A DNA stretch of 64,000 nt from Isoperla grammatica (GCA_945910005.1 OX246741.1:6013788-6077787); one strand, 5' to 3'. Numbered from the stretch's first letter, positions 36,340-48,687 are shown. Numbers and translations: made by a program. Notes: generated by a model not told the origin, from the letters alone.

Positions 36340-37842
36340 TTTAGTATAGATACCTTCAAACGGGGGAGGGGGGGGGGGGGGGGGGCAAATATTGATTAAA
36401 CTGATTGCATTGTACAACAGACATTCTTACACGAAAACATTGTTTTCTGGTGTGGCTGATTCCCTAGAATTCTTCTGCGCCTGTAATCCTGGGCATTTGA
36501 CTGGGAAGGTGTAAAACAGAGTATTTATTAAGATATTCAAATTTATTCTTCAAATCAGAGAAAAATGCTTGTCGTGCAGTTGCTTAACAGGCGCGTCTAG
36601 GGTCGAGAGTGATTGAGAATTAATTGGTTGATTTGGAATCAGAGATGCAAATAAAATAATTTGCGTATTTTTTTTAATGACCACTTGAATCAGTAGCAGG
36701 ACTTTATTAAATGATCCCACAGAACTTCCCAATATAATAATATTCTGTATGGGTAGGCTTGTTGAATATTCTATTCTACCAAACATCCCAGCAGCTAAAA
36801 ACAACACAACACTTTGACACCAATATTTTAATTTATAATTCAAATTTGCATATTGTAGCGAAATTTACCAGTCTCCCATTCAGATAAAAAAAAACATATT
36901 TTTTAATATTACCGCTACCCCACGTTGCGTATGTCAGTCCTCTATTATTAGCGTTACTTGGTTTTGTATCGTAGTGTACCGTTAACACGGTAGGCGCCGT
37001 TCATTGAGGCATTGCCTTCAATTTTTGATGCTCGTTTGTCTTTATTGTTGAACACCCAGCGGAATGGAATCATTAATGAGATCCGTTTGATATCCGTTTC
37101 AACAAGGACCGAACTGATTCATTATTGAATGGGAGTCAATTTAAAAAACACGGCCCAGGGCGTAATATTTTAGTCTGTATCAGTTGTAAAGTTAAAAGGT
37201 TTTCGTTCACCAATCTTTTATCGACAAAGTGTAACAATGAATCGTTTGTTAGTTGACACCGCCACTAATGTAACACTTTAAACTAGGGTGTAAAAGCGAT
37301 TTTTGGCGCTTTAACTTGTCATTACGTTTCGTTCGGCACAGATAACGAATTCCTCTGCAATCCGTTATCTGTGGTTTTGGTAAGTTTCGGTTTAGGGTTT
37401 AAAGTTGATACTGAAAATGAACTAGGTTTCTTTGTTTCTCTGTCTTTGGAAATAGTATGTAAACTTCTTCTTGCCTCACACGAACAAAATGTTTTGTTTT
37501 CACGTACATTGTGATTGGTTGGCTGCAAGATAGTGCAATGCTCCGTCACCAGGAATCTCGCACCCGTATCGAGATGGTTACGCAGCGCGATATAAGGGGG
37601 GGGGGGGGGGGGAAGTCAGCTGGCCCGTATCGCCGACTCCAGGCTGGCGATATTGGCGAGACCGTAGGTAAATGTGCGGAGCGTAGATAATAAACTTGAA
37701 GCGCCAATCCCCCCCCCCCCCTCCCACCGGCCGGATAAAATAGATAGATGGATGAACCTCCTAGGATAAATTACACACGCGTGATCCGGGTCGTAATTTT
37801 CCAGCTGCTTTACGCGCGTCTGTTGAATGGGTCGACGCGGCT
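36340..37842. other. Intergenic; G tracts and a small hairpin
   Basis: Poly-G at 36368-36385 and 37596-37612 and poly-C at 37709-37721. There is a hairpin with 11-bp perfect arms CACAGATAACG / CGTTATCTGTG (37337-37373). ORFs at 36550-36843 and 37322-37549 have no recognisable domains. Confidence 0.5.
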
Positions 37843-38062
37843 ACGACGGTGGCTGTGGTTCAACCAGAGTATTTACATACAACAATAGGTGGTTCAACCA
37901 TAGTAGAGAGAGATGCACAGCTTGCTAGATAAACTGCATTCAACATGGCGGTGGTTCAACCACAGTATTCACATACAACAATAGGTGGTTCAACCACAGT
38001 AGAGCGAGAGATGCACAGCCTGTTAGACTAACTGCATTCAACATGGCGGTGGTTCAACCACA
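37843..38062. repeat. Tandem duplication, period about 97 bp
   Basis: GTGGTTCAACCANAGTATT occurs at 37855 and 37951, and GTGGTTCAACCACAGTGG at 38049. The full unit including GAGAGATGCACAGC and CTGCATTCAACATGGCG is present twice. GGTTCAACCA also recurs inside each unit. Confidence 0.85.
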
Positions 38063-38627
38063 GTGGAGAATAGAGAGCACCTCCGCTAGGCTCCATTCTT
38101 ATGCTACATCGGATTAGATCATTCTAGATCGTTAATGTCCTCACTCATTCGTACATCACAAGTCATTGCCAAGTACAACTAGCCTAACTGACTGCTTTCT
38201 GCATAGTATATAGATTCATCTAGATTCTAGATGACACAAGTTCGATAATGTTAATACACATCAGAACGTTGCCTTGATACAGTTAGAATCAACTCCAGTA
38301 AGTGACTTGACTGCCATAACATGAACGTGAAACCGATTTAAAAACGCCACGAATCCCAACGTTATACCACTAAATTAAGTTACCTTGTTATCGCCACTTC
38401 ACGTGGTCGTTTGCGTCCGGTTTACGAGTGTCGCACTGGACATAATCGTGTAATGGTCGGTCGGGCCAATAGAAGCGAAGTTTACACCATTCAGAGTCAT
38501 GTTAAATCGCATTAAATAACGGTGTAAGTGCTTCTTGATACACTTGTATCGGATTAGGGTAACGTTCTAGCATCAACGGTCAAGATGCAAGGATAACGTT
38601 CAACTATAATACCCACATTACACGGTT
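38063..38627. other. Intergenic, no feature seen
   Basis: Unique sequence; nothing recognisable. Confidence 0.4.
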
Positions 38628-38766
38628 CAATACTTTGGTCAAACTTATTGAATTCAAGGAGAAAAAAACATCAATTAATAGAAGCTTTATTGTTGCAGTT
38701 TTTTACAAACTGTTTTTGATTCGCTTTTGTTCTTGAATTCAATAAGTTTGACGAAAGTATGTATTG
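38628..38766. repeat. Inverted repeat with about 33-bp arms
   Basis: CAATACTTTGGTCAAACTTA...TTGAATTCAAG (38628-38660) is complementary, with a few differences, to CTTGAATTCAATAAGTTTGA...GTATTG ending at 38766. The spacer is about 70 nt. Probably a small foldback element. Confidence 0.7.
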
Positions 38767-39965
38767 AGTCGCGTAATGTCGGCATAAAACACATTTTGAA
38801 CGCACTTAGAAAGTGCATGGTTACAATCCAATAATGTGAACTGATCGAGAATTTATTATGAACGTGTACAGTGAATAATGCTCGTGTAATATATGAATGA
38901 AAGAAGAATGGCAGTCTTCTATTCTATATGAAGTATGTACTACATGCTGTGAGGCGTGATAGGCGAAGTTTGGTGATCTTCCACATCTATAGAGGAAAGG
39001 GAAATAAAGACAAGTTACCAACTAGACAGGACCCAGCCACAGGTAACTCCGGAAATGATGTTTGAATAAAGTGTTATACCATTATGGTTTGTCTACCCAT
39101 TCAGTCACAGGAACGGATTATCAAGGGGGGGGGGGGGGGGCATTATACCATTTATTATGTGCTTTGTTGTTATGACGGATCCAAAGTTACCGTTTACATG
39201 ATATACGCCATTACCATACAGGAACTTAAAATTAAATTTCTAAAGTTAAAGAGCCCCAGCAAAAAATTACAGCTTAATGCAATATGTGTTTTCTAGGTAC
39301 CACAAAACTGTTCATAAAATGAGTTTTCATCCCCTCAACCCAACAAAGACCGACCGAATCATGTGACTCTTTGTGTTCTGTTTCACTGGATACGTCCACC
39401 GGGATACAGACAGGGTAGTCATTCGATTACTGCGGAGCATTCCTTCCACACGGAGCATTCCTTCCACACGATCGGATCTCCCCGACGAACTCTGGCGGGC
39501 ATATCTCGAACCGTCATTCCCTTGCTATATGGCTGACATGTGTCCGATACACGAATCAGATTGTTTTTATATTGGTAGAGAGTTTCTATCCGTGGGACAA
39601 GTGAGTTATGGGTAGTTGGGTTATGGCAGGAAACTCACCCCGTTGGTTTTGATGCGGTTCAGGGGATGGTTTTACTCTGCACATATAACTGTATTGCGGA
39701 ATATCATGTCCTTGACGTTACTCAACATCCAGGATCATCATGTCAAGGATTTTATAATCAGGTGGAAGAATAAATATTATAGTCATTCTACTGATGTATC
39801 AATTTTGTGTTACAAATATCAACTTAATAAGGTATTCGTCGAATAGCTAGTTTTCTCCATGGCAACCACCAATCAAAGCCCGTGAAATCCTCCGAATAGC
39901 TTCGAATAACTTTCTTATTAGGAGACTGCATAAGACCGGCCGTAAGTACAGTTTTTCATTTAAAC
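38767..39965. other. Intergenic, no gene seen
   Basis: It contains poly-G (39126-39140) and a doubled 19-bp unit CGGAGCATTCCTTCCACAC (39431-39468). An ORF over 39373-39615 has no recognisable domain. Confidence 0.5.
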
Positions 39966-39973
39966 CCAATACT

Positions 39974-41397
39974 CAGGGGCGGACTGGCAGGTACGGAACT
40001 ACGGAAACCCGTACGGGGCCCCCCCGGGTGGGGCCACCAACCAACTCCCTGAAAATATCTTACGCTATATAGATTATGAAACAATAGTAAGACGAGCATA
40101 ATGTGTATCTCCTCATGTCAGTGAAAAGGGACATGGACCATCTAGATTCTAGAAGTGCTACAAAGATGTCTGCTTTCCTCCTCAGAGCTTACTTTTGTAT
40201 AGTTCAGTTTGAAATATAAAACATGCCAGTGCTGGAAATTTCTTTAGTTTAATTTTTAAAGTGGTTTTCACAGTTCAACGTGTTGTTCCACATACTTATC
40301 GTCGTTTATCGATTTTTAAACGTGTTTATATGCGTTTAAAACAAATTATAGGAAAGAATATAGTTTGAAATATCCATATCCAACTGTCAGTGTTGGGAAA
40401 GTTCATTCATCAATTTAATTTTTAACAGTGGTGTTCACAGTTCAACAAGTTGCTCGACACACCTATCATCATTTATCGATTTTAACACGTGTTTATATGC
40501 GTTCTAAACAAATTAATAGGAAACGACAACCCTCAAGATTTCTGCTCGCTAGCTCGCTACTTGAGAGTGACTTTTGATAGTTTGCGAGTAAACTTTGTTA
40601 TATCTGAAAGTACCATTTTGCCCATTTATAATAGCTAAAGGCTCAGTAAAAATGAAATAGTTTTCAAGTCGTACGTCATTACAAAACCACTTTCCATAAA
40701 ATAGCTGGGTGACAAATCGGGCTGATCGCGTGTCTGTAAGCGTTCAAAATTTAAAAAAGCTAACTTTGTGGCAAAAATATTTCAATCAGCGCCTACTGAA
40801 ATCCGATCCAACGCAGCACTGAGTCATACGATTACTTCTCAAATGACGGGAACGAACTCCTATCCTAGACCTGATGTAAGGAATCAATGCAATATTGACT
40901 TTAGTTTCATTGTTTTTAATGATAGGATTTCGCCTCAAAACGCGTTTTAGACCACTAAGCATCATGCAGGGCCGAAAATTGTTTCGCCTTCGGCGACATT
41001 GCCTACGGCGGCAGGGGCTTCGCCCCAGACCCCAGCTACATCCCGCTCCCTCGTTGCGAGTACAAATTACACGATGCGAGTGGACAACTAGTAGTCGATA
41101 TTTTGTAGAGGGTTGGGAAACAATATAGTTTGAAATATACAACTGCCAGTGTTGGGAAAGCTTCTTCTTCAATTTCGTTTCTTGAAGTGGTGTTCACCGT
41201 TCAACACGTTCTACATAACTATCATTATTTATCGGTTTTTTAACGTGTTTATATGCGTTCTAAACAAAATAATAGGCGGAGAAATGTTCGCCTCCGGCGG
41301 CTGGGGCTTCGCCCCAGACCCCTTCAAGCTTCGCCAAGTCCCGGGGCCCCTAAGATCTTTTTCCGTACGGGGCCCTTACCCCCCCAGTCCACCCCTG
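39974..41397. mobile_element. 1.4-kb non-autonomous hAT-type element with three internal repeats
   Basis: The termini are CAGGGGCGGACTGG and, inverted, CAGGGGTGGACTGG, flanked by a perfect 8-bp duplication CCAATACT (39966-39973, 41398-41405). Inside, a roughly 150-bp segment (CAGTGTTGGGAAAG, GTTCAACACGTT, TTTATCGATTTT, GTGTTTATATGCGTT) occurs three times, near 40210-40352, 40364-40520 and 41125-41276. Near the right end are GGCTGGGGCTTCGCCCCAGA-type GC palindromes shared with the element at 41969. No transposase ORF is present. Confidence 0.88.
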
Positions 41398-41405
41398 CCA
41401 ATACT

Positions 41406-41960
41406 ACTAAATATTTAGTGTTATTTTAATAGAAATTCAGAAAATAATGCTTTTGAGATTTTGTAGAGACATTAACACGACTTCATTAATTTGTTTTCCA
41501 ACAGGTGTGTGGTAAACTCATTCATAATTACAGCGTTGTATGCCTCACAATGTTGTCACATACCATTTAATTTCAGCAGGATAGAACATTTTTAGAACTT
41601 TGTCCCTAAATGTAAAAATAAAACGATTTTAATTTACAAAATATATAATAGATTATGCTCCGTAATTTGTAAATGAAGATCTTTCTATATTACATTACTA
41701 ATAATGACAAAGGGCATGCAGTTCCCTATTTTACTAGTGACACCGTGTATGATATGTAAACCCTTCATGCAGATGACTGCAATTGCTCCGTTTAATCACA
41801 TGTTTAATGAATGGCTAACTGCCCCCGTGTGTTCTGTGCAAACTGAACGTGGAGTCACGGATAAGAACAAGTTAGCGTGGATCACGCGACTACGGTGTCT
41901 ATTTTAGTTCGGGCTATTTCAACCCCCGTTCAAACAAGTGATTGCGAGTGAACGTTGTTT
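41406..41960. other. Spacer between two hAT-type elements
   Basis: AT-rich unique sequence, no gene seen. Confidence 0.4.
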
Positions 41961-41968
41961 GCTTTGCT

Positions 41969-42658
41969 CAGTGGCGTATTCAGGAATTGACAATGGGGGG
42001 GGTCGAACATCCCAAGCAGACAGGGGTCTGGGGCGAAAGCCCCAGCCGCCGGAGGCCAATCCGCCGAAGGCGAATTTTTTTTTCTTCATTTATGACGTTT
42101 TAAACGCCTGGGAACACGTTTCAGAATAAGAAAATGTCATAGAATAGGTTTAGGAGAATTTAAGAATGACTACAAAGAAAATTAAAAACCCAGTCACAGA
42201 ACTACAAAATTACTGCAAAAATAAATATCTTTCCTATATTTTTTATTTTAATTGTTGGCAAGTCTCCTCGTAACTGGTAGGATTGTAGTTCAATGTAGTT
42301 CAATAGTTCAATTCAATGTAGTTTCTTATACGCAGTGCCAATCGTAAGAGGAGAGAGAAGAGTAACCCCCTGACCCCTAGCACCCATTATAGCCTTTTTA
42401 AATATATTCCTCCAACTTGTCCCGTTCCTCAAACTTCCTTCCCGATTGTCCCCGGAAGACAATAGGTCGTAGGCAGCTCTTCCTGACGACCAAGACCCCA
42501 AATTCATATGATTTAACGGTTGAGTATGTTATTAAACAATAATCAAAATAGTAATTTCCTCTTCACTCCTCCTTTCCTTCCTTCTTTCCGCCTGTATTTT
42601 TTTTTTTTTTGGCATTGGGGGGTTTGAACCCCATAACCCCCCCTTGGATACGCCACTG
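41969..42658. mobile_element. 690-bp hAT-type MITE
   Basis: The termini are CAGTGGCGTAT on both ends (inverted), flanked by a perfect 8-bp duplication GCTTTGCT (41961-41968, 42659-42666). Near the left end is GGGGCGAAAGCCCCAG and GCCGCCGGAGGC. No transposase ORF; the 64-residue ORF on the - strand is not recognisable. Confidence 0.9.
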
Positions 42659-42666
42659 GCTTTGCT

Positions 42667-43790
42667 CAACTCGGACCCGACACATTTACAGAACTCGATG
42701 ATATTATTATTTCATATTTAGACTTTCGGGGCCTGGGATTATTTGAATCAATTTAAATGAAGATCAAGACATTTCTCCGCGTCGTTATTTATTTCCTTCA
42801 TGTTTAACGCAATTAACTTAGTTATGGTCTGTCCAAAGAAACATACTTGTCACAGGTTTTAACTCATATTTGACTTATTTTAACTAGTAAGTTGCTATCT
42901 AACATTTAATGTAAAGTCAACACGTAAAACAAAAAAAAACATGTTATGTTAAGGTAAACATTCTTTGTAAAACAGAGAGCTTAATTAAAAACTTAAATTA
43001 AAGAATGAAGCTATGTAAACACACTGAATTCTAACTATGTAATTATTATTTCTTGCCGAATCAGATCTACCTCACATCGCCGGGGTCGTCATAAGGGGAA
43101 ACAAACTCATGAGTAGAGGGGGAGGGGTTGATAGCGCATGTAGGTAGCAGAGAGGGGGCAGATATCAATGAGAAGAGAGTCGAAAAAGGAGGCAAGAGAA
43201 AGATAATGATGAATTAAAATAAAGAGAGAAATATAGAGACGTCCTCTTTGCGGGACTTTGTTATAATATTATGCATACATGAGTCTTAAGTTATCTAGGA
43301 GTTTTGAGTTTTTCTCAAGCATAGATACTTACAGTGAAACAGTTGCTTCTAAAATCGGTCCTCAATACAACAACACAACACATCTCTTAACCCGACACCA
43401 CTTTAAATGCACAACCTTGATGTGGGGATGATGGGGCTAATAGGCAATTTGTCGATGTAACGAGCCCTAACCTGCCCCGCGTTGTTTGTTTTCTCTTCGC
43501 AGCTTGCAACGAAATGCTAAACCTGGCTTAACGTGTCAGTCGAATCACCTCTACCAACAGAACAAAACAAACAACGCCACCACGCAAGGCAAGAGTACGT
43601 GTCCTAGGCTTGTACGCAACAGGCATTGTCCACGCATACCAACGTAACGCAGTCGTCTGCTAATGAAATCCAGGCCACAGGCTTCGTGTAAACGGTTTTA
43701 GGGATCCTACCCGAATAAGCTGCTGTAATGGTCTGAGAAAGGGACGAGCTTGGTTACGTGTTAAAATAATAACGCTCCTTGGTCTGCTTT
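42667..43790. other. Intergenic, no gene seen
   Basis: Includes CACATCGCCGGGGTCGTCATAA near 43075, similar to a phrase at 18285 (CACATCGCTGGAGTCGTCATAA), so an old dispersed repeat may be present, and a purine-rich stretch at 43100-43240. Confidence 0.45.
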
Positions 43791-43792
43791 TT

Positions 43793-43840
<48 letters not shown>

Positions 43841-43846
43841 CGTCGG
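43791..43846. repeat. (GTCGTT)n microsatellite
   Basis: About eight units of TGTCGT ending in GTTCGTCGG. Apparent poly-Thr ORF on the - strand is a by-product. Confidence 0.9.
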
Positions 43847-43930
43847 AACACATTACAAATTTCGATTGAGATGGTATAAGTTAATTGTATAAAAATAAAA
43901 TTTGTTGATATAAGTGTGGTAGATAGCGTT

Positions 43931-43935
43931 TATAC

Positions 43936-43976
<41 letters not shown>

Positions 43977-44096
43977 TTTTCAGGTTTTCGCGGACATATG
44001 TGTACCTGTTGCAATTTTCTGGGGATTGTTGCCGCGAATATTGTACTATATTCGCGTACAATATTCGCGGCAACAATCCCCAGAAAATTGCAACAG

Positions 44097-44155
<59 letters not shown>

Positions 44156-44504
44156 AGTAGGTTTTCGGGTTGCTGTCCACGTTACTTGCTCTTTAGAGAC
44201 TGGTTGCTGGCCCAGAAATGGGCCATTGTCAATGTCTCGACGTTTCGACAAAATCGCATTTGCCATCTTCAGGAAGATTCGTTGGTTTCCGAAGCTGAGA
44301 ACCGAATCGGTTCTCCTTTCGGTTCTCAGCTTCGGAAACCAACGAATCTTCCTGAAGATGGCAAATGCGATTTTGTCGAAACGTCGAGACATTGACAATG
44401 GCCCATTTCTGGGCCAGCAACCAGTCTCTAAAGAGCAAGTAACGTGGACAGCAACCCGAAAACCTACTACTACATCTTCTTCAGTCCGCGAAAACCTACA
44501 GAAT

Positions 44505-44545
<41 letters not shown>
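43931..44545. mobile_element. Composite foldback: two perfect palindromes between (TA)n tracts
   Basis: Order: (TA)n (43931-43972); a 14-bp outer arm AGGTTTTCGCGGAC (43982-43995); palindrome 1 with perfect 45-bp arms (44002-44046, 44056-44100) around 9 nt; (TA)n (44101-44150); palindrome 2 with perfect 155-bp arms (44151-44305, 44319-44473) around 13 nt; the outer arm again, inverted (44484-44497); (TA)n (44511-44543). Arms carry CCTGAAGATGGCAAATGCG and TTTTGTCGAAACGTCGAGAC, phrases that I associate with LTR-like ends of Penelope-type or similar retroelements (not verifiable here). The long ORFs on both strands merely reflect the palindrome. Confidence 0.85.
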
Positions 44546-44547
<2 letters not shown>

Positions 44548-47500
44548 CGGTAGTATAACGAACACTATAAGGGCACAAAATCTCAAACCCCTCAAATACG
44601 GTACTAAAGTGTTAGGATCTGTACCTAAACTATCCCCTCTCTATTAACAAAATTGGGCATTGGATGGAGATTCATAATTCCTCGTCAACTCTTTGCGTAT
44701 ATATCCCTCATTCAATCTAACCCCTGTATGTTCCCCACTCCCCAGTTTCTAAAAAGGTTCAGCCCTAGAGAGCGTGACAGTTAAGTCGAACGTTGCAGTC
44801 AAGTCCTGTTGAGAAGTAACAAACCACTGGCTAGGGTGTCCTTAACTCAGGTATTAGGTATGATTAGAGATACGTGAAAATAGGGTTTTGTGTATAGATG
44901 CTACAAAGCGATATTTTTCATTAGAAACTATAAGGTTTCTCTGTTCCTATTTTATTATATTCAACATAGTAATTATACTTTGTTTATGATGAATGCAATT
45001 TGGATGATTTTAATTTTAATAGTATGACATGATTTAAAAATAAAAATTTGAGAAAACTTCATTCTCAAGTTTTTTAATCTTGGCAAAAAAATAGATGCTA
45101 CAAAACGCTATAAAATGACAATTGAAAATGCTATCTTCACGTATCACTAGGTATGATTAATACATTAATTTGACTAGTGATAAGTTTTAAAAACTCATCG
45201 CCCTCTCTTGTAGCACTTTGATAGATGTGGTGTTGTATCCTCTGTGAAGTGACTACGGTTGTTACACACGGAAGTACTTGAACACTCACGAACTTAGCCG
45301 AAGATAAATACAAACCGAAACACGCAAGAAAGGGGGCGGGGGAAGAATATTGTTTCTGTTTGAGTTGAATTCTGTACAACTGAAACTTTCCATGTTTAGA
45401 GGTTTCTGAACTTGGCAGGCAGGCAGCTATTTTCATCAGGCGATGTTTACATTTAGTTTCAATGTAGGTCGTCTTGTCTTGCTCGCAGTTGTCTTCGCTC
45501 CATTTCCATTTGCTCATCACTTACACCGGTTGGTTGTATACATGGTACGTCACAAGACGCCGCAAATCTGCATTGAATGTTAGTTTGGGGGGGGGGGGGG
45601 GGGCATGACCACAGTGAAGAAGCTCAGTATTGTACCATTCTACGAAGCGTGCTAATAAGAGGTAGACTGTACCAGTACTGACACTGTACACTGCTGTGTA
45701 TGTGACTGTATTATAGGGTAGGTATAGTACTAGGTGAATTATGTTGAGTCTGTGAATTTAAGATTTTTGGTTCGTATATGTAAAACAACTTTTAAAATAA
45801 AAATTGTGGGATGATTCATCGGGATTTACAGATAACGAAAAGAAATATTTGTAAAATTCATTATTTTACAATAGTATCGTGTTGTCGTATATAATCCAAC
45901 CTTATAATGAATTTTGAGCACATTTTGTTTCGTGATCTGGATACCATTATGACATCTAGCTGATGTATTTTCCCGCAATTTCGATTTTAAAAATTGTTTT
46001 AAAGATTCACGAACAGAAACCATTAAATGCTCACCCCCCCTTGTAAAATAAACTTTCTATTTCGTAGAAAAGCTAGACCATACATTTCAGTATTTTGTAT
46101 TTCAGTATTTTGTACAAAAATTGATTTATAAATCAAGTTAAGTTGTTAAAAAAAATTAATCAAGTACATGATTAAACGGAAATTAAATAGGCAGATAAAA
46201 TCGTTCATATATTAATTAAACAACAGTTATTTTATAAGCTCGATACACACTCAGTCTACCAATTTTACACAGAAAAGCTTATATCTCTCACAGAATCCCA
46301 CAATGCGAGCATTCAGATGTCGCTGTGTTTTATGTGGGTGTAGTGCGTGTCTGTCTTTATTTGGGACATGGTTGAGTTTGTGTGAAAACACGCAATCGCG
46401 TCATAAATTACCCATACCCGCATCACTAGTCAATTGCATCTGTAATGCGTCTACACTACATAATATATCTTCGCGATAATTCGGACATTTACAATTTACT
46501 AACATACATACGGAGGACAATTATTTTATTGATCTAAAAATATAAATTATAATTCTCTTGACATTACTTAACTCAGTGAATATGTATTGCTGTAATTATT
46601 TAGGCATCGTTAACAATAATCGCGATTTGTGTTAATAATAATAATTTTTCGTAGGTTCTACCTGCTCAGGGATTCATGTCCTACTTTTCCCATTCTCAAC
46701 ACCTATAGATACCTATAGATATTGTAGTATTTTCTCTACGCACGTTATAGTTTACCTCTGCTTAAACCACTCGGTTGTTTTCTAAAAACTCCTTTAGCGG
46801 TACCAAATGTCGACGCTTTCATCAATCCAGCGGAAAAGGCTAGTAATTAATTTGTTATTAATTTTTTTATAAATACAAGAAACTGTTAATACATTGTTCT
46901 CCGCAAACACTGTTCTTTAACTTTCTGAGTTTTCTGGAAGCGCTCTCTGGGCCTGTGAGTTTTAGAGCAAATACAAGGATTAAACACTCTACCATCAACG
47001 AGTTTCTTTGAATGACAATTCACTCCGGCGCATGTTTTGTGAATCTCTATTTTGTCATATTCTTGTGAACGTAATATTTTGATATTTTCCTCTCGACTGA
47101 ACTCACTTTCTCGTCTCCTCTTGTCGATTTCATCTATTTCTAATGATACTTGAATATTTTCTGTGAAGGTATTGAAAATGGAATTGTGCTGTTTGGATAT
47201 ATTGATCCATTAAGTTACATAAGTATTTGAGAGTCAGTTTGAAGGCATATTTGACGAACTTCCAGTCATTGTGTTGCCAGTTCAAAAGTTGTGTTGTAGA
47301 CTAAAGCGGATTAACTCAAGTTAAGTCGCTATTTTTCTCTCGGTATTTACTGACGGCTTATATTTTCGCTCCTAAAACATACATTAACACGATAAAGTTA
47401 TTAAATATATGATGCAAAACCCTTGCTAATTTTATTTGTGAAAATACTGCACAATCTATTTCACCCAGAATAATGCAGGGATATGGAATTAAAAGTTATC

Positions 47501-48006
47501 ACTAATTATTCTTGCATTTCTAAATAAACCTGGAGCGTATAACACTTATACTAGAATACATCTATACAAAAGTTCTATACAAAAACGAACTCATGTAAAT
47601 TAATAACTTTTGCATTGAACACGTATAATTCTATCGCCCTTGCTTTATATTTAGGACTAATTTGTCTAAATTATTTCCACAACAATGAAACACAATCTAT
47701 GTATATCATGCAGAGAGTTAAAAACTTATGGAAGAACCTAGCGGAAGCTTATAAACCTACACTTGTATTGAGGAGTTCGTATCCAGTATGCACATAAACA
47801 TAATAACATGGTCTTTGGGAACATAACAATTATGCTTTATTGAGCAGTGTGAGGAAAATACACAAGTACATTATTATAAATGTTGGGGTAATATGTTCAA
47901 ATTTGATATCTTCAAATACCAAAACGTTGTGCTTTATAGTCTAGAGGAAATGTTTGTTGAACTTATCCTTTAAAAATTAAACGTGCAATTTTTATTTGCC
48001 TGTGTA
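44546..48006. other. Intergenic, no gene supported
   Basis: AT-rich, with poly-G at 45587-45603. The longest ORF (45137-45520, - strand, 127 residues, starting MMSKWKWSEDN) has no recognisable domain or splice context, and I do not call it. Nothing else is identified. Confidence 0.5.
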
Positions 48007-48687
48007 GTCAGTATTACCATTGAGTTTGTTAGTGTAGGGTAGAGACCAACCTCCTTGGTAGAGACCCAGCGGCCATTGGCGGCTCTCTACCAATAAATTT
48101 CCCGTGGACTCTAGTAGTGCGAGCGCGTACCGCTAGAAAGCGCTACATGTACCCACTGATGTCAGCGTTCCTGTGGAAAGAAAGGGATACTACGTAGTAC
48201 GCGCAGATGTGACGTCAGAAGATCACGTGGTGTAGTCCGAGCCTAGGTCTAGGCCCAACTCTTTTAGTCTAGGCCATTACTAGGCCACAATAAGCCTAGG
48301 CCTACATTAATAGGCCTACATTAGTAACGTAGTACTACAGCCTAGTCTATATAATGAATAAAACCTTATATAATGTGTTGTAATAAAGTATTAGCTTACT
48401 TATTGCTAACTTCGTGCCCGTTTGACATGTTTATCAGAACAAATGATAATGCTTTAATAACAATATCCACCGCCATCTGGATACTACTACCTTACCGACT
48501 TCGCATCAGCGCGTACTACGTAGTATCCCTTTCTTTCCACAGGAACGCTGACATCAGTGAGTACATGTAGCGCTTTCTAGCGGTACGCGCTCGCACTACT
48601 AGAGTCCACGGAAAATTTATTGGTAGAGAGCCGCCAATGGCCGCTGGGTCTCTACCCTACACTAACAAACTCAATGGTATTGCTGAC
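48007..48687. mobile_element. Long foldback element, arms about 180-200 bp
   Basis: The left arm 48007-48204 and right arm 48509-48687 are complementary with few differences (shared phrases GTAGTGCGAGCGCGTACCGC, AAGCGCTACATGTACCCACT, GGATACTACGTAGTACGCGC). The left arm has an extra 19 bp that duplicates GGTAGAGACC. The 304-bp middle holds a TAGGCCTA cluster. No ORF of note. Confidence 0.88.

Noticed and set aside
43660..43851. Poly-threonine protein on the - strand
   Set aside because: It is the translation of the (GTCGTT)n microsatellite.
44151..44473. Hammerhead ribozyme core (CTGAAGA, a 6-bp stem-loop, then GAAAC) within the large palindrome
   Set aside because: The CUGANGA and GAAA boxes and a plausible stem II are present, but I could not form stem III with a cleavable UH site or a stem I around them, so the match is likely fortuitous or a decayed remnant.
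43973..44578. Long open frames of 159-201 residues on both strands
   Set aside because: They overlap, are reverse complements of each other through the perfect palindrome and run through (TA)n giving Tyr-Ile repeats; they are by-products of the foldback.
45137..45520. 127-residue ORF on the - strand as a possible gene
   Set aside because: No domain, no similarity recognised, no splice or promoter context; length alone is not enough in a 64-kb eukaryotic window.
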